Shown: positions 9,010 through 18,842, counted from the first letter of the stretch. The stretch: DNA of 59,665 bases from Rhodoblastus sp. (GCF_019449565.1 NZ_JAGRPM010000002.1:1-59665); one strand, 5' to 3'. The notes: generated by a model from the letters alone, not told the origin. Made by a program: numbers and translations.

Positions 9010-9462
9010 TCAGAGGAAGGATTTGGGCGGATCAAGAGGAGACGACGGGTCGGTGCCCTTGATGTCCAACGGCTTCAGCTCGCCAAGGCGAGCGACGACG
9101 CCGGCCAGCATGGGAAGCAACTGCGCAGGCGCGATAACGCAAGCAGACGTGCAACATCCTGCGCCGGAGCAGCATGTGCAGCTAGAGGTAGAATGCTTTT
9201 GATCGCCGACGCAGGAAGATACGAAAAAAGCCGCCGCCGTGAACATGCTCGCCCCGGCTTTGACGCCTGCGGCGCTTGTCGCGTGCAATGAAGAAGCGGG
9301 CTTCGAGGCGATGCCGCGCGCTTGAGACGCCGCGCCGACTATGGAGTATTCATCGTGTGGATGACCAGGGTGAGCGGATGCAGCCGTCGGTCCAAGCGCA
9401 AAAAGGGCCGCGAAAAGGGCCGCCAAAATTAAAAGCACGCGAGAGGCGTTTAGCCGTTTCAA
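9010..9462 (-). CDS. Cys-rich exported protein, HPGH/CCSGxGCC family (member 1)
   Basis: 150 aa from a TTG start with GGGGTGAG just upstream. A signal peptide ends at SA-HPGHPHDE, which creates a His-rich mature N-terminus. A central Cys cluster follows, SSCTCCSGAGCCTSAC, and the end is DPSSPLDPPKSFL. A second protein of identical length and the same layout is encoded at 35996-36448 beside a different metal pump. I do not recognise a named family. The cluster suggests binding of a soft metal such as Cu(I) or Zn/Cd in the periplasm (inference). Confidence 0.65.
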   Translation of the reverse strand: MKRLNASRVLLILAALFAALFALGPTAASAHPGHPHDEYSIVGAASQARGIASKPASSLHATSAAGVKAGASMFTAAAFFVSSCVGDQKHSTSSCTCCSGAGCCTSACVIAPAQLLPMLAGVVARLGELKPLDIKGTDPSSPLDPPKSFL

Positions 9463-9800
9463 AACTCACCCCTGTTTCAGCATACTTTATACCACCTCGA
9501 TTGTGGCAAGGCCAACGGAAAATGCCGGAGTTGCAAAGAACAAATTAATTGGTTTTGCCGCGGATCGTCTTTGATGCACTCAACAATTTACGCCTAGGCT
9601 AAACGTCTGTTTCAAGGAAATTGCGTAGCCAGTGCTCCTGAAATGGAGCGGCGGAATTTAAATTTCCGTTCGCAAGGCGCCAACTTTTTCGGCCCCAGCT
9701 TGACGAAGCGCCGATGCACATCTTTGGCGGAGCTGACCGAAACGATTCATGGGCGACGATCCTGGCAAATCCTGATATAATCGTATGTGGGGCGCAGTGA
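9463..9800. other. Intergenic gap between divergent genes
   Basis: No gene supported. A TATAAT at 9776-9781 lies 20 bp before the ppk2 ATG and could be its -10 box, but no convincing -35 was seen. The left part is the upstream region of the leftward Cys-rich gene. Confidence 0.4.
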
Positions 9801-10577
9801 ATGACGAAAAAAAACACGACGGAAGACGAATCGTACAAGAAGGCTTTGCACGAGGCGCAAGTTGAACTGGTCAAATTCCAGAAGCACGTCATTGAGAACG
9901 AGCAAAAGGTTCTTGTCATTTTGGAAGGGCGGGACGCCGCCGGAAAGGACGGCGCGGCCAAGCGCATCACCGAACATCTCAGTCCGCGCGAAACTCGTAT
10001 CGTCGCGCTCGGCAAGCCATCAGACATTGATCGGAAATCCTGGTATTTCCAGCGCTATGTCCCGCATCTGCCGATAAGCGGCGAAATCGCGATCTTCAAC
10101 CGCAGCTGGTATAATCGCGCCGGAGTCGAGCGTGTCATGGGGTTCTGCACGGACGCAGAATACGAGCAGTTCATGCACGCCGCGCCGATATTCGAACAAT
10201 TGCTTGTCCATTGCGGCGTCACAATCATCAAATACTACTTGGACATAAGCCGCGAGGAGCAGGAACGGCGTCTCGATCGACGCCGCGTCGACCCGCTGCG
10301 TCAATGGAAGATCAGTCCTGTCGACGAAAAAGCGGTCAAGCGTTGGAAACTTTATTCGGAAGCGCGGAACGACATGTTCGCCAGAACCCACAGCGTGTTC
10401 GCGCCATGGATCATCATCAAGGCCGACGATAAAAAGGCAGCCCGTCTGAATATTATTCGCGATCTCTTGTCGCGCTGCGAATATCCCGGCAAGAGGCATC
10501 ATGGCGAATTGCCGGACCCCAACCAAGTGTTTCTTTTTGACGAACTCGCGCTGAAAAACGGCGTAATTGCGCCTTGA
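9801..10577 (+). CDS. ppk2: Polyphosphate kinase 2 (PPK2)
   Basis: 258 aa, the usual length of a one-domain PPK2. Walker A is EGRDAAGKDG (42-51), the Walker B region is AIFNRSWYNRAGVERVMGFC (97-116), and the lid region contains SREEQERRLDRR. The enzyme transfers phosphate between polyphosphate and nucleotides (ADP/GDP class), supporting nucleotide pools under stress. It converges on a DUF3141 remnant at 10942-10998; at the other end of the block a ppk2 tail lies beside the main DUF3141 gene, so ppk2 and DUF3141 were ancestrally adjacent and convergent. Confidence 0.92.
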   Translation: MTKKNTTEDESYKKALHEAQVELVKFQKHVIENEQKVLVILEGRDAAGKDGAAKRITEHLSPRETRIVALGKPSDIDRKSWYFQRYVPHLPISGEIAIFNRSWYNRAGVERVMGFCTDAEYEQFMHAAPIFEQLLVHCGVTIIKYYLDISREEQERRLDRRRVDPLRQWKISPVDEKAVKRWKLYSEARNDMFARTHSVFAPWIIIKADDKKAARLNIIRDLLSRCEYPGKRHHGELPDPNQVFLFDELALKNGVIAP

Positions 10578-10657
10578 ACGAGGAGACAGACGGGCTTTCG
10601 GAGGCCTGCCGTCGCGCGATATGTGTTCGGAAGAAGGCCGCAAAAGACTTCGCGGAC

Positions 10658-10941
10658 TGAACCGCCTCGGGTTTGCCGGAGGCCGCTTTTGTTAAAATTA
10701 CGCCGCCATGGCTGATTGCTCCAGCATAGCGTAATAGCGTTCTTCAGCCTCGGCTGGCGGGATATTGCCGATCGGCTCCAGCAATCCGCGCTGATTGAAC
10801 CAGTCGACATTCCAGCGTCGCGAACTCTACAGCCTCAAAACTCCGCCAAGGGCCGCGTCGATGGATGACCTCGGCTTTGTAAAGGCCGTAGTTCGTTTCG
10901 GCGAGAGCATTGGCGTAGGAATCGCCAAAGCTTCCGACCGA
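10658..10941 (-). mobile_element. IS3-family transposase 3' remnant with terminal repeat
   Basis: The leftward strand encodes the end of an IS3-type OrfB integrase: SYANALAETNYGLYKAEVIHR, RRGPWRSFEAVEFATLE, then after a one-base shift VDWFNQRGLLEPIGNIPP and AEERYYAMLEQSAMAA followed by a stop. TGAACCGCCTCGGGTTTGCC at 10658 looks like an IS3 terminal inverted repeat. The catalytic core is gone and the frame is shifted, so it is inactive. Confidence 0.75.
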
Positions 10942-10998
10942 GGCCTGTCTTTCCTGCGCGATATAATCATCATCTCGGCGAAAGGGATGACGGTATCG
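10942..10998 (-). pseudogene. DUF3141 gene fragment
   Basis: Nineteen codons (RYRHPFRRDDDYIAQERQA) match the C-terminal part of the DUF3141 protein at 378-2189, which reads RHPLPDDDDYIAQERR. The IS3 remnant directly abuts it. It is the DUF3141 half of the duplicated ppk2/DUF3141 junction. Confidence 0.7.
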
Positions 10999-11134
10999 GC
11001 GCACGGCGGCTTTGCGGTCGAAGTCAGACATCCTCACCACTCATGTTCTGGCGAAGCTGTTCGGCTCCCACCGGAATTTCCGAGGTCCATCGCCCTCCGC
11101 GTCCAGGATGGAACACGGGGGGCGGCATCGATGT

Positions 11135-11575
11135 GACAGGCGGCCAGCTTCACGATCTCCGACAAGACTCGCAGCTGGCGCGCCTCATGCGAAGCTCAAT
11201 GCTCCATACGAAAATCGATGATTTTCACTTCGCCGTTTTCGTTAGCGACCTCGATGTCCACCGGATCGCCCTTATGCAGCATCTTAAGGTGCGTGGGATC
11301 GACAACCGGGAAGGTCATCGTCATCGCCGGCATGTGAATTTGCGGGATCGCTCGGTGCGAGATGGTCAGCTTGTGTCCCGGGACGTCGGCGTTCTTCACG
11401 CGCACCAAGACCCAGAGCGGCGTTCCCGGAGCCGCTTTGTCGGCGCGGATCTTCTCCATCATAGACAGCCATTCCGGTCCGCCCATTCTACCCATGGCGA
11501 AAGCGGGCGCGGCGCTCGTCAAGGCAAGCACGAGAGCCAGTGCGATGCGGGATTTTGATTTCAACATTGTAGGTC
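11135..11575 (-). repeat. CusF-like gene segment, copy at 11.1-11.6 kb
   Basis: Diverged copy of 5245-5690, including gene and 3' flank. The divergence is spread along the segment, so the duplication is not recent. Confidence 0.7.
11196..11567 (-). CDS. CusF-like periplasmic copper-binding protein
   Basis: 123 aa. Signal peptide (AAPAFA-MG), then HKLTISHRAIPQIH, MPAMTMTFPV and DPVDIEVANE..GEVKIIDFRM, closely parallel to the protein at 5311-5679. MPAMTM is the CusF-type Cu(I)/Ag(I) ligand motif with Met in place of Trp. GGAGA sits 7 bp before the ATG. It follows cusA on the same strand after a gap of about 460 bp, so it may be supplied together with the CusCBA pump. Confidence 0.82.
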   Translation of the reverse strand: MLKSKSRIALALVLALTSAAPAFAMGRMGGPEWLSMMEKIRADKAAPGTPLWVLVRVKNADVPGHKLTISHRAIPQIHMPAMTMTFPVVDPTHLKMLHKGDPVDIEVANENGEVKIIDFRMEH

Positions 11576-12029
11576 TCCATTAATCGAGGCCGCACACCGC
11601 GGTATCTCGCGGAACCGGCGGCGTCTTTGCGCCGACCGATTGATGACAGATTTACTCTTGCTTTTCTGGTTGTTTGGCCGATTCAAAAACTCAAATCAAT
11701 CCATACCTCATGCGGAAGTCGACGGCGGAAGTACCATCTTTCTTCCTAGCACCCTAAATATCGTTAGAATTGCCTCCACGCAACGTGCCAAGGCGCCAAG
11801 GTGCGTCGAACCCACGAATGGGAAAGTCTTTTCTATCTCATTCATGCCGATTGATCGAGTGCCGGTATGCAAGTCGCAAATCTACTGCGATTGCTCATTG
11901 AGTATATGAATTTGATAGTTCTGTCTGGTCGCCAGGCCCTCTTGCGCTTGTCGACGCTTCGTAGAATTGTTGGCCGTCGCGTTATGATGGCCGGCTTCGA
12001 CAGGAATGAGCACCATAACAATACAAGCC
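11568..12029. other. Gap without recognised gene
   Basis: About 460 bp, less GC-rich than its surroundings. A rightward frame at 11640-11909 (89 aa) has no recognisable domain, no ribosome site and poor codon structure. Nothing else is supported here; it probably carries the promoter of the CusF-like gene. Confidence 0.4.
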
Positions 12030-15000
12030 TCAGAGTTTTGTCCGATTGGGCCGTACGTCGCTCCAAGTTTTCCATATAACATAGATTGCCGGATAGATAA
12101 CCAGCGTCAAGATGAAACTCGTGACGATCCCGCCGACCATCGGGGCGGCGATTCGCTTCATGACGTCGGAGCCGGCCCCGCTGGACCACATGATCGGCAA
12201 GAGGCCGAGCAGAATCGCGAGGACCGTCATCATTTTGGGCCGCACGCGCTGTACGGCGCCTTCCATGACCGCGCCCTCCAGTTCCGCGATGCTATTCATC
12301 CGCCCTTCCCGTTTCCAGCGCTCATAGGTCACATCCAAATACAGAAGCATAACCATCCCGGTCTCGGCGTCGACACCAGCCAAGGCGATGATCCCCACCC
12401 ACACCGCGACGCTGAGGTGATAGCCCAATAGCCACAACAGCAGAAACGCGCCCACAAGAGAAAAAGGCACGGCAATCATCACGATCAGAGCTTTGGTGAG
12501 CGACCGGGCGTTGAGGTAGAGCAACAAAAAGATGACGGCCAGCGTAACGGGAATGACATACCGCAATCGCTGACCCGCCCTTTGCATCCCCTCGAACGAC
12601 CCGCTCCATTCCAGCCTGTAGCCTGGGGGCAGCTTCACCATCTCGCTGACTATTTTTCGAGCGTCATTCATGTAGCCGCCGGTATCCCGGTCCGCGACAT
12701 CGACATAGGCGTAGCCCACCAGCTGCGCCGCTTCGCTCTTGATCAGGCCAGGACCTTCGACGAATCGCAGCTCGGCCAGTTCCCCCAAAGGCACTTGGAC
12801 GCCTGTAGGCGCAGCAACCAGCACCCGCTTCAACTTGCTCACATCATCTCGTAGTTCACGCCCGTAACGGACGTTCACGGGATAGCGCTCGCGGCCTTCG
12901 ATTGTTTGGGTGAGATTCGTCCCACCGACCGCCGCCTGGATGACTTCCTGCACGTCCATCACCGATAGCCCATAGCGGGCGATGGCGTCGCGGTCGATGT
13001 CGAAGTCAAAATAGTGACCCTGGGTCACACGTTCCGCAAAAACGCTTCTGGTCCCCGGGACCGTTCGCACGGCGGTTTCAACTTGAGATAGTATCCGGCC
13101 TATTTCCGCAAGCTCCGGTCCAAATACCTTCACGCCAATGGGCGTTCGGATGCCGGTGGAGAGCATATCGATGCGGGCTTTGATGGGCATCGTCCAACTA
13201 TTCGAGAAGCCCGTCATCTTCGCGTTCAGCGCCTGGTTCATCTCCCCGACCAACTTATCGGGGGTCATGCCCTTCGGCCACTCATCGGCGGGTTTCAGGT
13301 CAATGATTGTCTCGACCATTTCCAGCGGCGCGGGGTCGGTCGCCGTCTCGGCCCGGCCCGCTTTGGCGAAGACGCCAGCAACTTCCGGGAAGCCCATCAA
13401 AATCCGGTCCTGCTCCTGAATTGTGTCCTTCATCGTCTGGATCGAAGCCGCCGGCAGCGTCGCCGGCATAAAAAGCACCGTTTCCTCCCACAGCGGCGGC
13501 ATGAATTCGCTGCCAAGGCTGTTGTAGATCGGCACGATGGCGGCGATGGCGAGGACCGAGATGACGACCATCGCGTAGCGCCATTTCAATGCCAGCTTGG
13601 CGATCGGGTGGTAGATCCAGATCAAGAAACTATTGATCGGATTTCGCTCCTCGGCCGGAACCTTGCCCCGGATCAGCAGGACCATGAGGAATGGGGTAAC
13701 GGTGATCGACAGCATGGCCGCAAAGAACATGCTGAACGACTTGGTATAGGCGAGCGGCCTGAACAACCGCCCCTCCTGATCCTGAAGCGCAAATACCGGC
13801 AGGAAGCTAACCGTGATGATCAAGAGTGAAAAGAACAGCGACGGCCCCACCTCTTTGCCGGCGTCTATTACGACTTCCAGGCGCGGTCGGCGCTCCTCGG
13901 CGGGCTTGGCCTCCTCACGTTCGATGTGTTTGTGAGCGTTTTCGATCATTACGATGGCCGCGTCCACCATCGCCCCGATCGCGATTGCTATACCCCCCAG
14001 GCTCATAATATTGCTGGTCAGCCCAATCCACCGCATCGCCAGCATCGCCATCAGGACCGCCAGAGGCAGAGTGATGATCGCGACTAAGGCGCTGCGGATA
14101 TGGAACAGGAACACGAGGCAGACCAAACTGACGACCAGGCTTTCTTCGATGAGCTTCTGCCGCAGCGTCTCCACCGAATGGTTGATCAGCGTCGATCGGT
14201 CGTAAGTGACAACCAGCTCGACCCCTGGCGGCAAAGTCGGAACGACCTTTTCCTTGATGGTCTGTTTGACGTGTTCCAACACGTCGTAGACGCTCTCGCC
14301 GAAGCGGACGATAACGATGCCCCCGGCGGCGTCGCCCATGCCGTTATAGTCTGTCACGCCGCGGCGGATGTCCGGGCCGATTTGGACGAAACCTACGTCC
14401 CGCACAAGAATCGGCGTCCCATCGGGCTGCGCTCCGAGCGCCACTTTCTCAATGTCGGCGGGTTTCTGAAAGTAGCCCCTTCCGCGCACCATGTACTCGG
14501 TGCCGGTGAACTCCAATACGCGTCCGCCCACTTCTTGATTGCCGCGGCGGACTTGCTCGACCACTTTGTTGATCGGGATCTTATAGGCCAGTAGCTTGTC
14601 GAGGTCGATGGTGACCTGGTATTGCTTCACAAAGCCGCCCACGTTGGCTACTTCCGCCACGCCGGGAACAGCGCGAATCTGGTATTGCACTTGCCATTGC
14701 TGGAGACTGCGGAGGTCAGCGAGCGAATGTTTCCCCGTCTTGTCAATCAAGGCGTATTCCAAGCCCCAACCGACGCCGGTCGCGTCTGGCCCGAGCTGCG
14801 GTGAAACGCCCGTCGGCAGCTTTCCCGCCATGCCGCTGAGATATTCCAACACCCGACTGCGCGCCCAATACAAGTCGGTGCCGTCCTCGAAGATGACATA
14901 CACCAGGGACTGTCCGTAGAAACTGCTGGCCCGCACCGCCTTTACCTTGGAGGCGGAGAGGAGCTGTGTCACGATCGGATAGGTAATTTGGTCTTCGATG

Positions 15001-15179
15001 ATATTGGGGCTGCGATCTTCCCAGTCGGTGGCGACAATTACCTGCACATCCGAAAGGTCGGGAAGCGCGTCGAGCGGCGTGTTGTAGACCGCCCAAAATC
15101 CGCCGCTAACAATTGCGACGATAAACAGCAGAATGATCAGCGTGTTGCGGGCGCTGAACTCGATGATGCGGGCAATCAT
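12030..15179 (-). CDS. cusA: CusA-like heavy-metal RND efflux pump (Cu/Ag)
   Basis: 1049 aa, normal for an HME-RND pump. It starts with MIARIIEFSARN and PLDALPDLSDVQVIV, signatures of CusA/SilA, and contains GAMVDAAIVMIENAHKHIE in the TM4 region with the charged residues of the proton relay. Long periplasmic loops hold the Met-based path expected for Cu(I)/Ag(I). The pump sits in the inner membrane and drives metal out through CusB and CusC using the proton gradient. cusC-cusB-cusA are consecutive on the minus strand, with 39 bp between cusB and cusA. Confidence 0.95.
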   Translation of the reverse strand: MIARIIEFSARNTLIILLFIVAIVSGGFWAVYNTPLDALPDLSDVQVIVATDWEDRSPNIIEDQITYPIVTQLLSASKVKAVRASSFYGQSLVYVIFEDGTDLYWARSRVLEYLSGMAGKLPTGVSPQLGPDATGVGWGLEYALIDKTGKHSLADLRSLQQWQVQYQIRAVPGVAEVANVGGFVKQYQVTIDLDKLLAYKIPINKVVEQVRRGNQEVGGRVLEFTGTEYMVRGRGYFQKPADIEKVALGAQPDGTPILVRDVGFVQIGPDIRRGVTDYNGMGDAAGGIVIVRFGESVYDVLEHVKQTIKEKVVPTLPPGVELVVTYDRSTLINHSVETLRQKLIEESLVVSLVCLVFLFHIRSALVAIITLPLAVLMAMLAMRWIGLTSNIMSLGGIAIAIGAMVDAAIVMIENAHKHIEREEAKPAEERRPRLEVVIDAGKEVGPSLFFSLLIITVSFLPVFALQDQEGRLFRPLAYTKSFSMFFAAMLSITVTPFLMVLLIRGKVPAEERNPINSFLIWIYHPIAKLALKWRYAMVVISVLAIAAIVPIYNSLGSEFMPPLWEETVLFMPATLPAASIQTMKDTIQEQDRILMGFPEVAGVFAKAGRAETATDPAPLEMVETIIDLKPADEWPKGMTPDKLVGEMNQALNAKMTGFSNSWTMPIKARIDMLSTGIRTPIGVKVFGPELAEIGRILSQVETAVRTVPGTRSVFAERVTQGHYFDFDIDRDAIARYGLSVMDVQEVIQAAVGGTNLTQTIEGRERYPVNVRYGRELRDDVSKLKRVLVAAPTGVQVPLGELAELRFVEGPGLIKSEAAQLVGYAYVDVADRDTGGYMNDARKIVSEMVKLPPGYRLEWSGSFEGMQRAGQRLRYVIPVTLAVIFLLLYLNARSLTKALIVMIAVPFSLVGAFLLLWLLGYHLSVAVWVGIIALAGVDAETGMVMLLYLDVTYERWKREGRMNSIAELEGAVMEGAVQRVRPKMMTVLAILLGLLPIMWSSGAGSDVMKRIAAPMVGGIVTSFILTLVIYPAIYVIWKTWSDVRPNRTKL

Positions 15180-15218
15180 GGTGAGCTTTCGTTTATTGGC
15201 GCTTGCACGGAGAAGGCG

Positions 15219-16517
15219 TCAGTGCTGCATCTTGGAATGATCGGGTTCCTTCGCTGGGGAGCCTTTCTCAGGCATTCCTTTCATCTCCTGCGGCTTCGCG
15301 GAGGGTTTTTTGCCTCCGGACGCGTCACCGGCGTCCATCCCGGGCATGCCCGCCATGCTACCGCCACCGGCCTGCAACTGGCTTTCGGAGTCGATCAGGA
15401 AGTTGGCCGACGTGACGACTTCATCACCGGCGTTAAGCCCCTCGAGAACCTGAAACCTGTCCTCGAACGGCAAAGGGCTGATCTTGATTTGCACTGGCAG
15501 GAAGCGACCATCCGAAACAGCGCGAAAGGCGATGTTTCGCTCGCCCGTGCGGATCACGGCCGACACTGGGACGGTCAGGCCGGTCCCCATCGCGTGGCTA
15601 ATCAAGATATGACCGAACATGCCGGGCTTGAGTTGGCCGTCGGTATTGGGCAATTCCACTCTCACTTGCACCGATCTGCTCATCTCGTCGACAACCGGAT
15701 CGACGAACACAACCTTGCCCTTAAACTGCTGCATTGGCAGAGACGGCAATGTGACCGTTACCGGCATTCCGAGCTCGACATGCGGCAATTCGTATTCAAA
15801 AACCTTGCCCTGCACCCACACCGTCGAAAGGTCGGCGACCATATAAAGATCGCTTTGGGCCATGACATATTGACCTTCGAACGCCTTTTTCTCCAGGACC
15901 GTCCCTGAAATCGGGCTACGCAAGGTTAATGACTTGCCTGGTTTCCCGGTTGCCTCCAACGCCTTGATCGCATCGGATGGCACATCCCAAAGCTCCAGCC
16001 GCCGACGCGCGGTCTCCAACACGATCTGTTGATCCCCAGCGTTGGCGAGACCGGACTTGGCTGCACGCAGCGCAGACAGAAACTCCCGCTCCGCGGCGAA
16101 GAACGCCGGGCTGTAAATCGAAAGAAGGGGGTCGCCCGCCTTCAACTTTTGACCGGTAAAGGAGACGAACAGCTTTTCGACCCAGCCTTCCGTTTTCACG
16201 TGAATATGGACGAGCTTGGTTTCATCGGGGCGTATAATACCGACGGTTCTAATGATCATCGTCAGCGGCGTCTCGGTCGCCTTCCCCAGTGTGACCCCGA
16301 TGCGTTGTTGGACTTCCGGGGCAATACTGACCTCGGCGTATCCCTCCGGCTTCGGGTTGACCGTTGCGCCGGCGGCAGCGGGCCTTGGCTTTTCCATGCC
16401 AGGCATGTCCATGACCGGCGCTGGGTTCTCTTGCCCGCGACTGTTCTGAACGGCGCTCAAGATCAGCGGAACCGTCAACACCAGTCCGATCAGGCTTCTG
16501 TATCGCTTCGTCGACAT
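15219..16517 (-). CDS. cusB: CusB-like periplasmic adaptor (membrane fusion protein)
   Basis: 432 aa from the ATG at 16517, which has AGTGAGGA upstream; an earlier ATG at 16550 overlaps the cusC stop but lacks a good signal peptide. A signal peptide is followed by PEVQQRIGVTLGKA, a lipoyl/hairpin domain (VHIHVKTEGWVEKLFV, SPISGTVLEKKAFEGQYV) and beta-barrel segments typical of CusB. The C-terminus is rich in Met and His (MAGMPGMDAGD, EPDHSKMQH), suggesting extra copper binding. It bridges CusA and CusC and passes on metal received from CusF. Confidence 0.92.
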   Translation of the reverse strand: MSTKRYRSLIGLVLTVPLILSAVQNSRGQENPAPVMDMPGMEKPRPAAAGATVNPKPEGYAEVSIAPEVQQRIGVTLGKATETPLTMIIRTVGIIRPDETKLVHIHVKTEGWVEKLFVSFTGQKLKAGDPLLSIYSPAFFAAEREFLSALRAAKSGLANAGDQQIVLETARRRLELWDVPSDAIKALEATGKPGKSLTLRSPISGTVLEKKAFEGQYVMAQSDLYMVADLSTVWVQGKVFEYELPHVELGMPVTVTLPSLPMQQFKGKVVFVDPVVDEMSRSVQVRVELPNTDGQLKPGMFGHILISHAMGTGLTVPVSAVIRTGERNIAFRAVSDGRFLPVQIKISPLPFEDRFQVLEGLNAGDEVVTSANFLIDSESQLQAGGGSMAGMPGMDAGDASGGKKPSAKPQEMKGMPEKGSPAKEPDHSKMQH

Positions 16518-16549
16518 GGGATTCCTCACTGTGATCAGGCGTCGGCACA

Positions 16550-17968
16550 TTATCGCGCGGCGAGAGAATCCTGCGGCGCCATAGGCTGGCCGAGCGTCTC
16601 TATGTCCACGCCGGCAAGCGCCTCGATCTCCGCGAGCCGTTTCTCCCGTTCGATCCGGACTTGGGCAACCATGAGGCGGATCCCGATATATGTTCGCGAG
16701 CTGTCCATCAAATCCGCGAAGCCGACCGATCCCGCCGCATATTCCTGCCGGGAAATGTTGATCAACTGCTGCACGGAGGGCACGATAGAGCGCCGATAAA
16801 GCTGCATTTGCCGTTCCGCATTGCGCATGATGACGAGGTTGGCCACGAAGCTCGAAGCGCGATCGTGCTGCGTTTGCCGGAGAACGGCTTCCGACGAACG
16901 CGTCATGCTCTCGGCGTCTTTGATCATGGCGCGAATCGCCGGCGCCGTCGTCGGCAGCATAACCATCGTTCCAAGAACTTGCGCAACATTGCCAGTGAGA
17001 CTCGCGGAAGGCGCAAAATCAGGCAGAAAGCCTAGCCGCGCCAGTTCCACGGCATCCTTCCGTCCCTCGACCTGCCGGGCAAGCGCGGCCAGTTCCGGGT
17101 TCTGGTCGACGGCCGCCGCTATGAGCCGGGCATCACCGACGGCGACTGGACGCGGCGGCGGCAGCACCGACGGAAGCACGAGCGAAGCGCCGGGATCGCG
17201 GGAAAGCATCCCGTTAACCGTGGCCCGCATCGATTTCGCGTCAGCTTCGACGTTGTATAAATCGTTCTTCGCCAACTCCTTGTCGGTCAGAGCCTTCACC
17301 ATATCCTGCACAGGACCGCCCGCTTGCGAGCGCGCGGCGGCTGACTCGGCCACGAGTTTGAGAAGATTCAGATTGTCACGCTGAATGCGGACTTTTTCTT
17401 CGGCCAGCGCCAAGTCGAAATACGCGGAAAGCACCCGCCGCTGGAGGTCGAACTTGACCGTGCGAAACTTTTCGCCTGCCTCCCTGGCCGCATCGAGCGC
17501 GACCTTGCCGGCGGTTTCCGTTTTGATCGGCAACGACAGCGGCACGGACGGATCGAAGCCGCCGCTGACTGTCGTGCGATTCCATGTCGTGATGTTCTCA
17601 CGCGAAAACATGTAGCTGAAGCCGATCGTGGCGTTGCTGTTGGGCCAAGTCGCGGCCCGGTCGATCCGGGCCAAAGCCGCCTTCCACTCGAAATAGGCCG
17701 ACTCCAATTCGCCGTTGGCGACGAAGGCCCGGAGTAAAACGTCGCGCCAACCTGCCGGCTTCGGCAGCGTGGGCAATTGACAAGACTCAATCGGCGGCTC
17801 AAAGCGTGGCGAATTCGCATCGAGCTTTGCCTGCTCCTGCATCGTGCCCTCCGGCGCGAGAACGCAGCCGCTCAGCCCCAAAAGCATCGCCATACTCAGG
17901 CTGGCGATCGCGGCGCCCCTTAGCGCTTGTTTGCGGATTGGCCGCCCAAGGCCGGAATATGTTCGCAC
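16550..17968 (-). CDS. cusC: CusC-like outer-membrane factor lipoprotein (TolC family)
   Basis: About 472 aa from a GTG at 17968, preceded by GGAAGG. From that start there is a clean lipoprotein signal ending in LSGC (Cys at residue 35). The frame is open to 18388, and ATGs at 18064 or 18388 would add 32-140 residues without a sensible signal sequence. The body carries the long helices of outer-membrane efflux proteins (LNLLKLVAESAAARSQAG; QLINISRQEYAAGSVGFADL). It forms the exit duct for CusBA and may also serve the czcBA pump, which has no duct of its own here. Confidence 0.88.
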   Translation of the reverse strand: MRTYSGLGRPIRKQALRGAAIASLSMAMLLGLSGCVLAPEGTMQEQAKLDANSPRFEPPIESCQLPTLPKPAGWRDVLLRAFVANGELESAYFEWKAALARIDRAATWPNSNATIGFSYMFSRENITTWNRTTVSGGFDPSVPLSLPIKTETAGKVALDAAREAGEKFRTVKFDLQRRVLSAYFDLALAEEKVRIQRDNLNLLKLVAESAAARSQAGGPVQDMVKALTDKELAKNDLYNVEADAKSMRATVNGMLSRDPGASLVLPSVLPPPRPVAVGDARLIAAAVDQNPELAALARQVEGRKDAVELARLGFLPDFAPSASLTGNVAQVLGTMVMLPTTAPAIRAMIKDAESMTRSSEAVLRQTQHDRASSFVANLVIMRNAERQMQLYRRSIVPSVQQLINISRQEYAAGSVGFADLMDSSRTYIGIRLMVAQVRIEREKRLAEIEALAGVDIETLGQPMAPQDSLAAR

Positions 17969-18842
17969 CGGGCCTTCCGGGCCGCACTCGACTTTCGCAG
18001 GTTCTTCGCCCGGACGAACAGCGCGCCACATGGCAAGCATGACCGCATGCTGCCGGTAGGCCATATCGCCAAAGATCCTGAGATCGAATGTGTCAAAATG
18101 CCTTGCAGCACGGAGCGTTCGACAGCGCCTGGGCAGGTCCGGTGTGATAGTGGGTCGGACGCGGTTCACCCGCCCGCATAACAGCCGGGCATAGAGGCAG
18201 ATCGCTTGCAGCATCATCTCCAGCCGAGAACGAAAACCGCCGCGGGCAATCTTTAGCCAGGGATGTCTGGGGCCGAAAGTCGAAGCGGACGAGCCCAAAG
18301 TCGCGCGCGCCGAATATGACGCAACTCCGTCATAAAACTCCGGGATGGCCAAATGTCGATTGCTGGGCTTTGCCGCAGGCGGTCTCATTCACGCGCACCC
18401 CGTTAGTTGTTGACGTCTCGACTTTTTTGATCTCGGAGGCAAAATGGTTAATTGCGTAAGTGATTCTGGTCAACGGGGATTCCTTCGAATTACGTGAAAA
18501 TTTAGGCTCCAAGAACCATGGCTTGGACTGCATTGGCCCGGAGCAAGTTCAGTGTAATCGCGTGCGAAATATGAGCGGGTTGAAATATGAAGCGTGCCTC
18601 TGATCGAGCGGAGACTTTCCGCGGATAATAATATTACGTTTGCGACGGTGTTTTTAAAGATCTGCTTGCTGGACAAGACGCTCAATGGCAGTTTTGGCCT
18701 TTGGCGGGGTTGCCCTGGCTTCGGTTCACACGAATTTTTCGAACCCGCCTGGATTATTGGCCCCACATGAATGGCCGCGCTAAAATGCGCGAAATCGAGT
18801 AAGTTAACCCTTCTCGGCAAAACAAAACTCCGGAAGCAATAG
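17969..18842. other. Gap between cus and N-ATPase operons
   Basis: About 870 bp separating the leftward cus operon from the rightward atp operon. A TTGACG occurs near 18407 on the plus strand but has no clear -10 partner. A leftward open frame (18470-18979) crosses into atpD and has no signal peptide or known domain. The upstream open frame of cusC continues here but is probably untranslated. No gene is supported. Confidence 0.4.

Noticed and set aside
9571..9583. TTGATGCACTCAA upstream of ppk2 as an FNR/FixK box
   Set aside because: The half sites are 5 bases apart rather than 6, so spacing does not fit.
11640..11909. Rightward 89-codon frame after the CusF-like gene
   Set aside because: No ribosome site or family resemblance; atypical composition.
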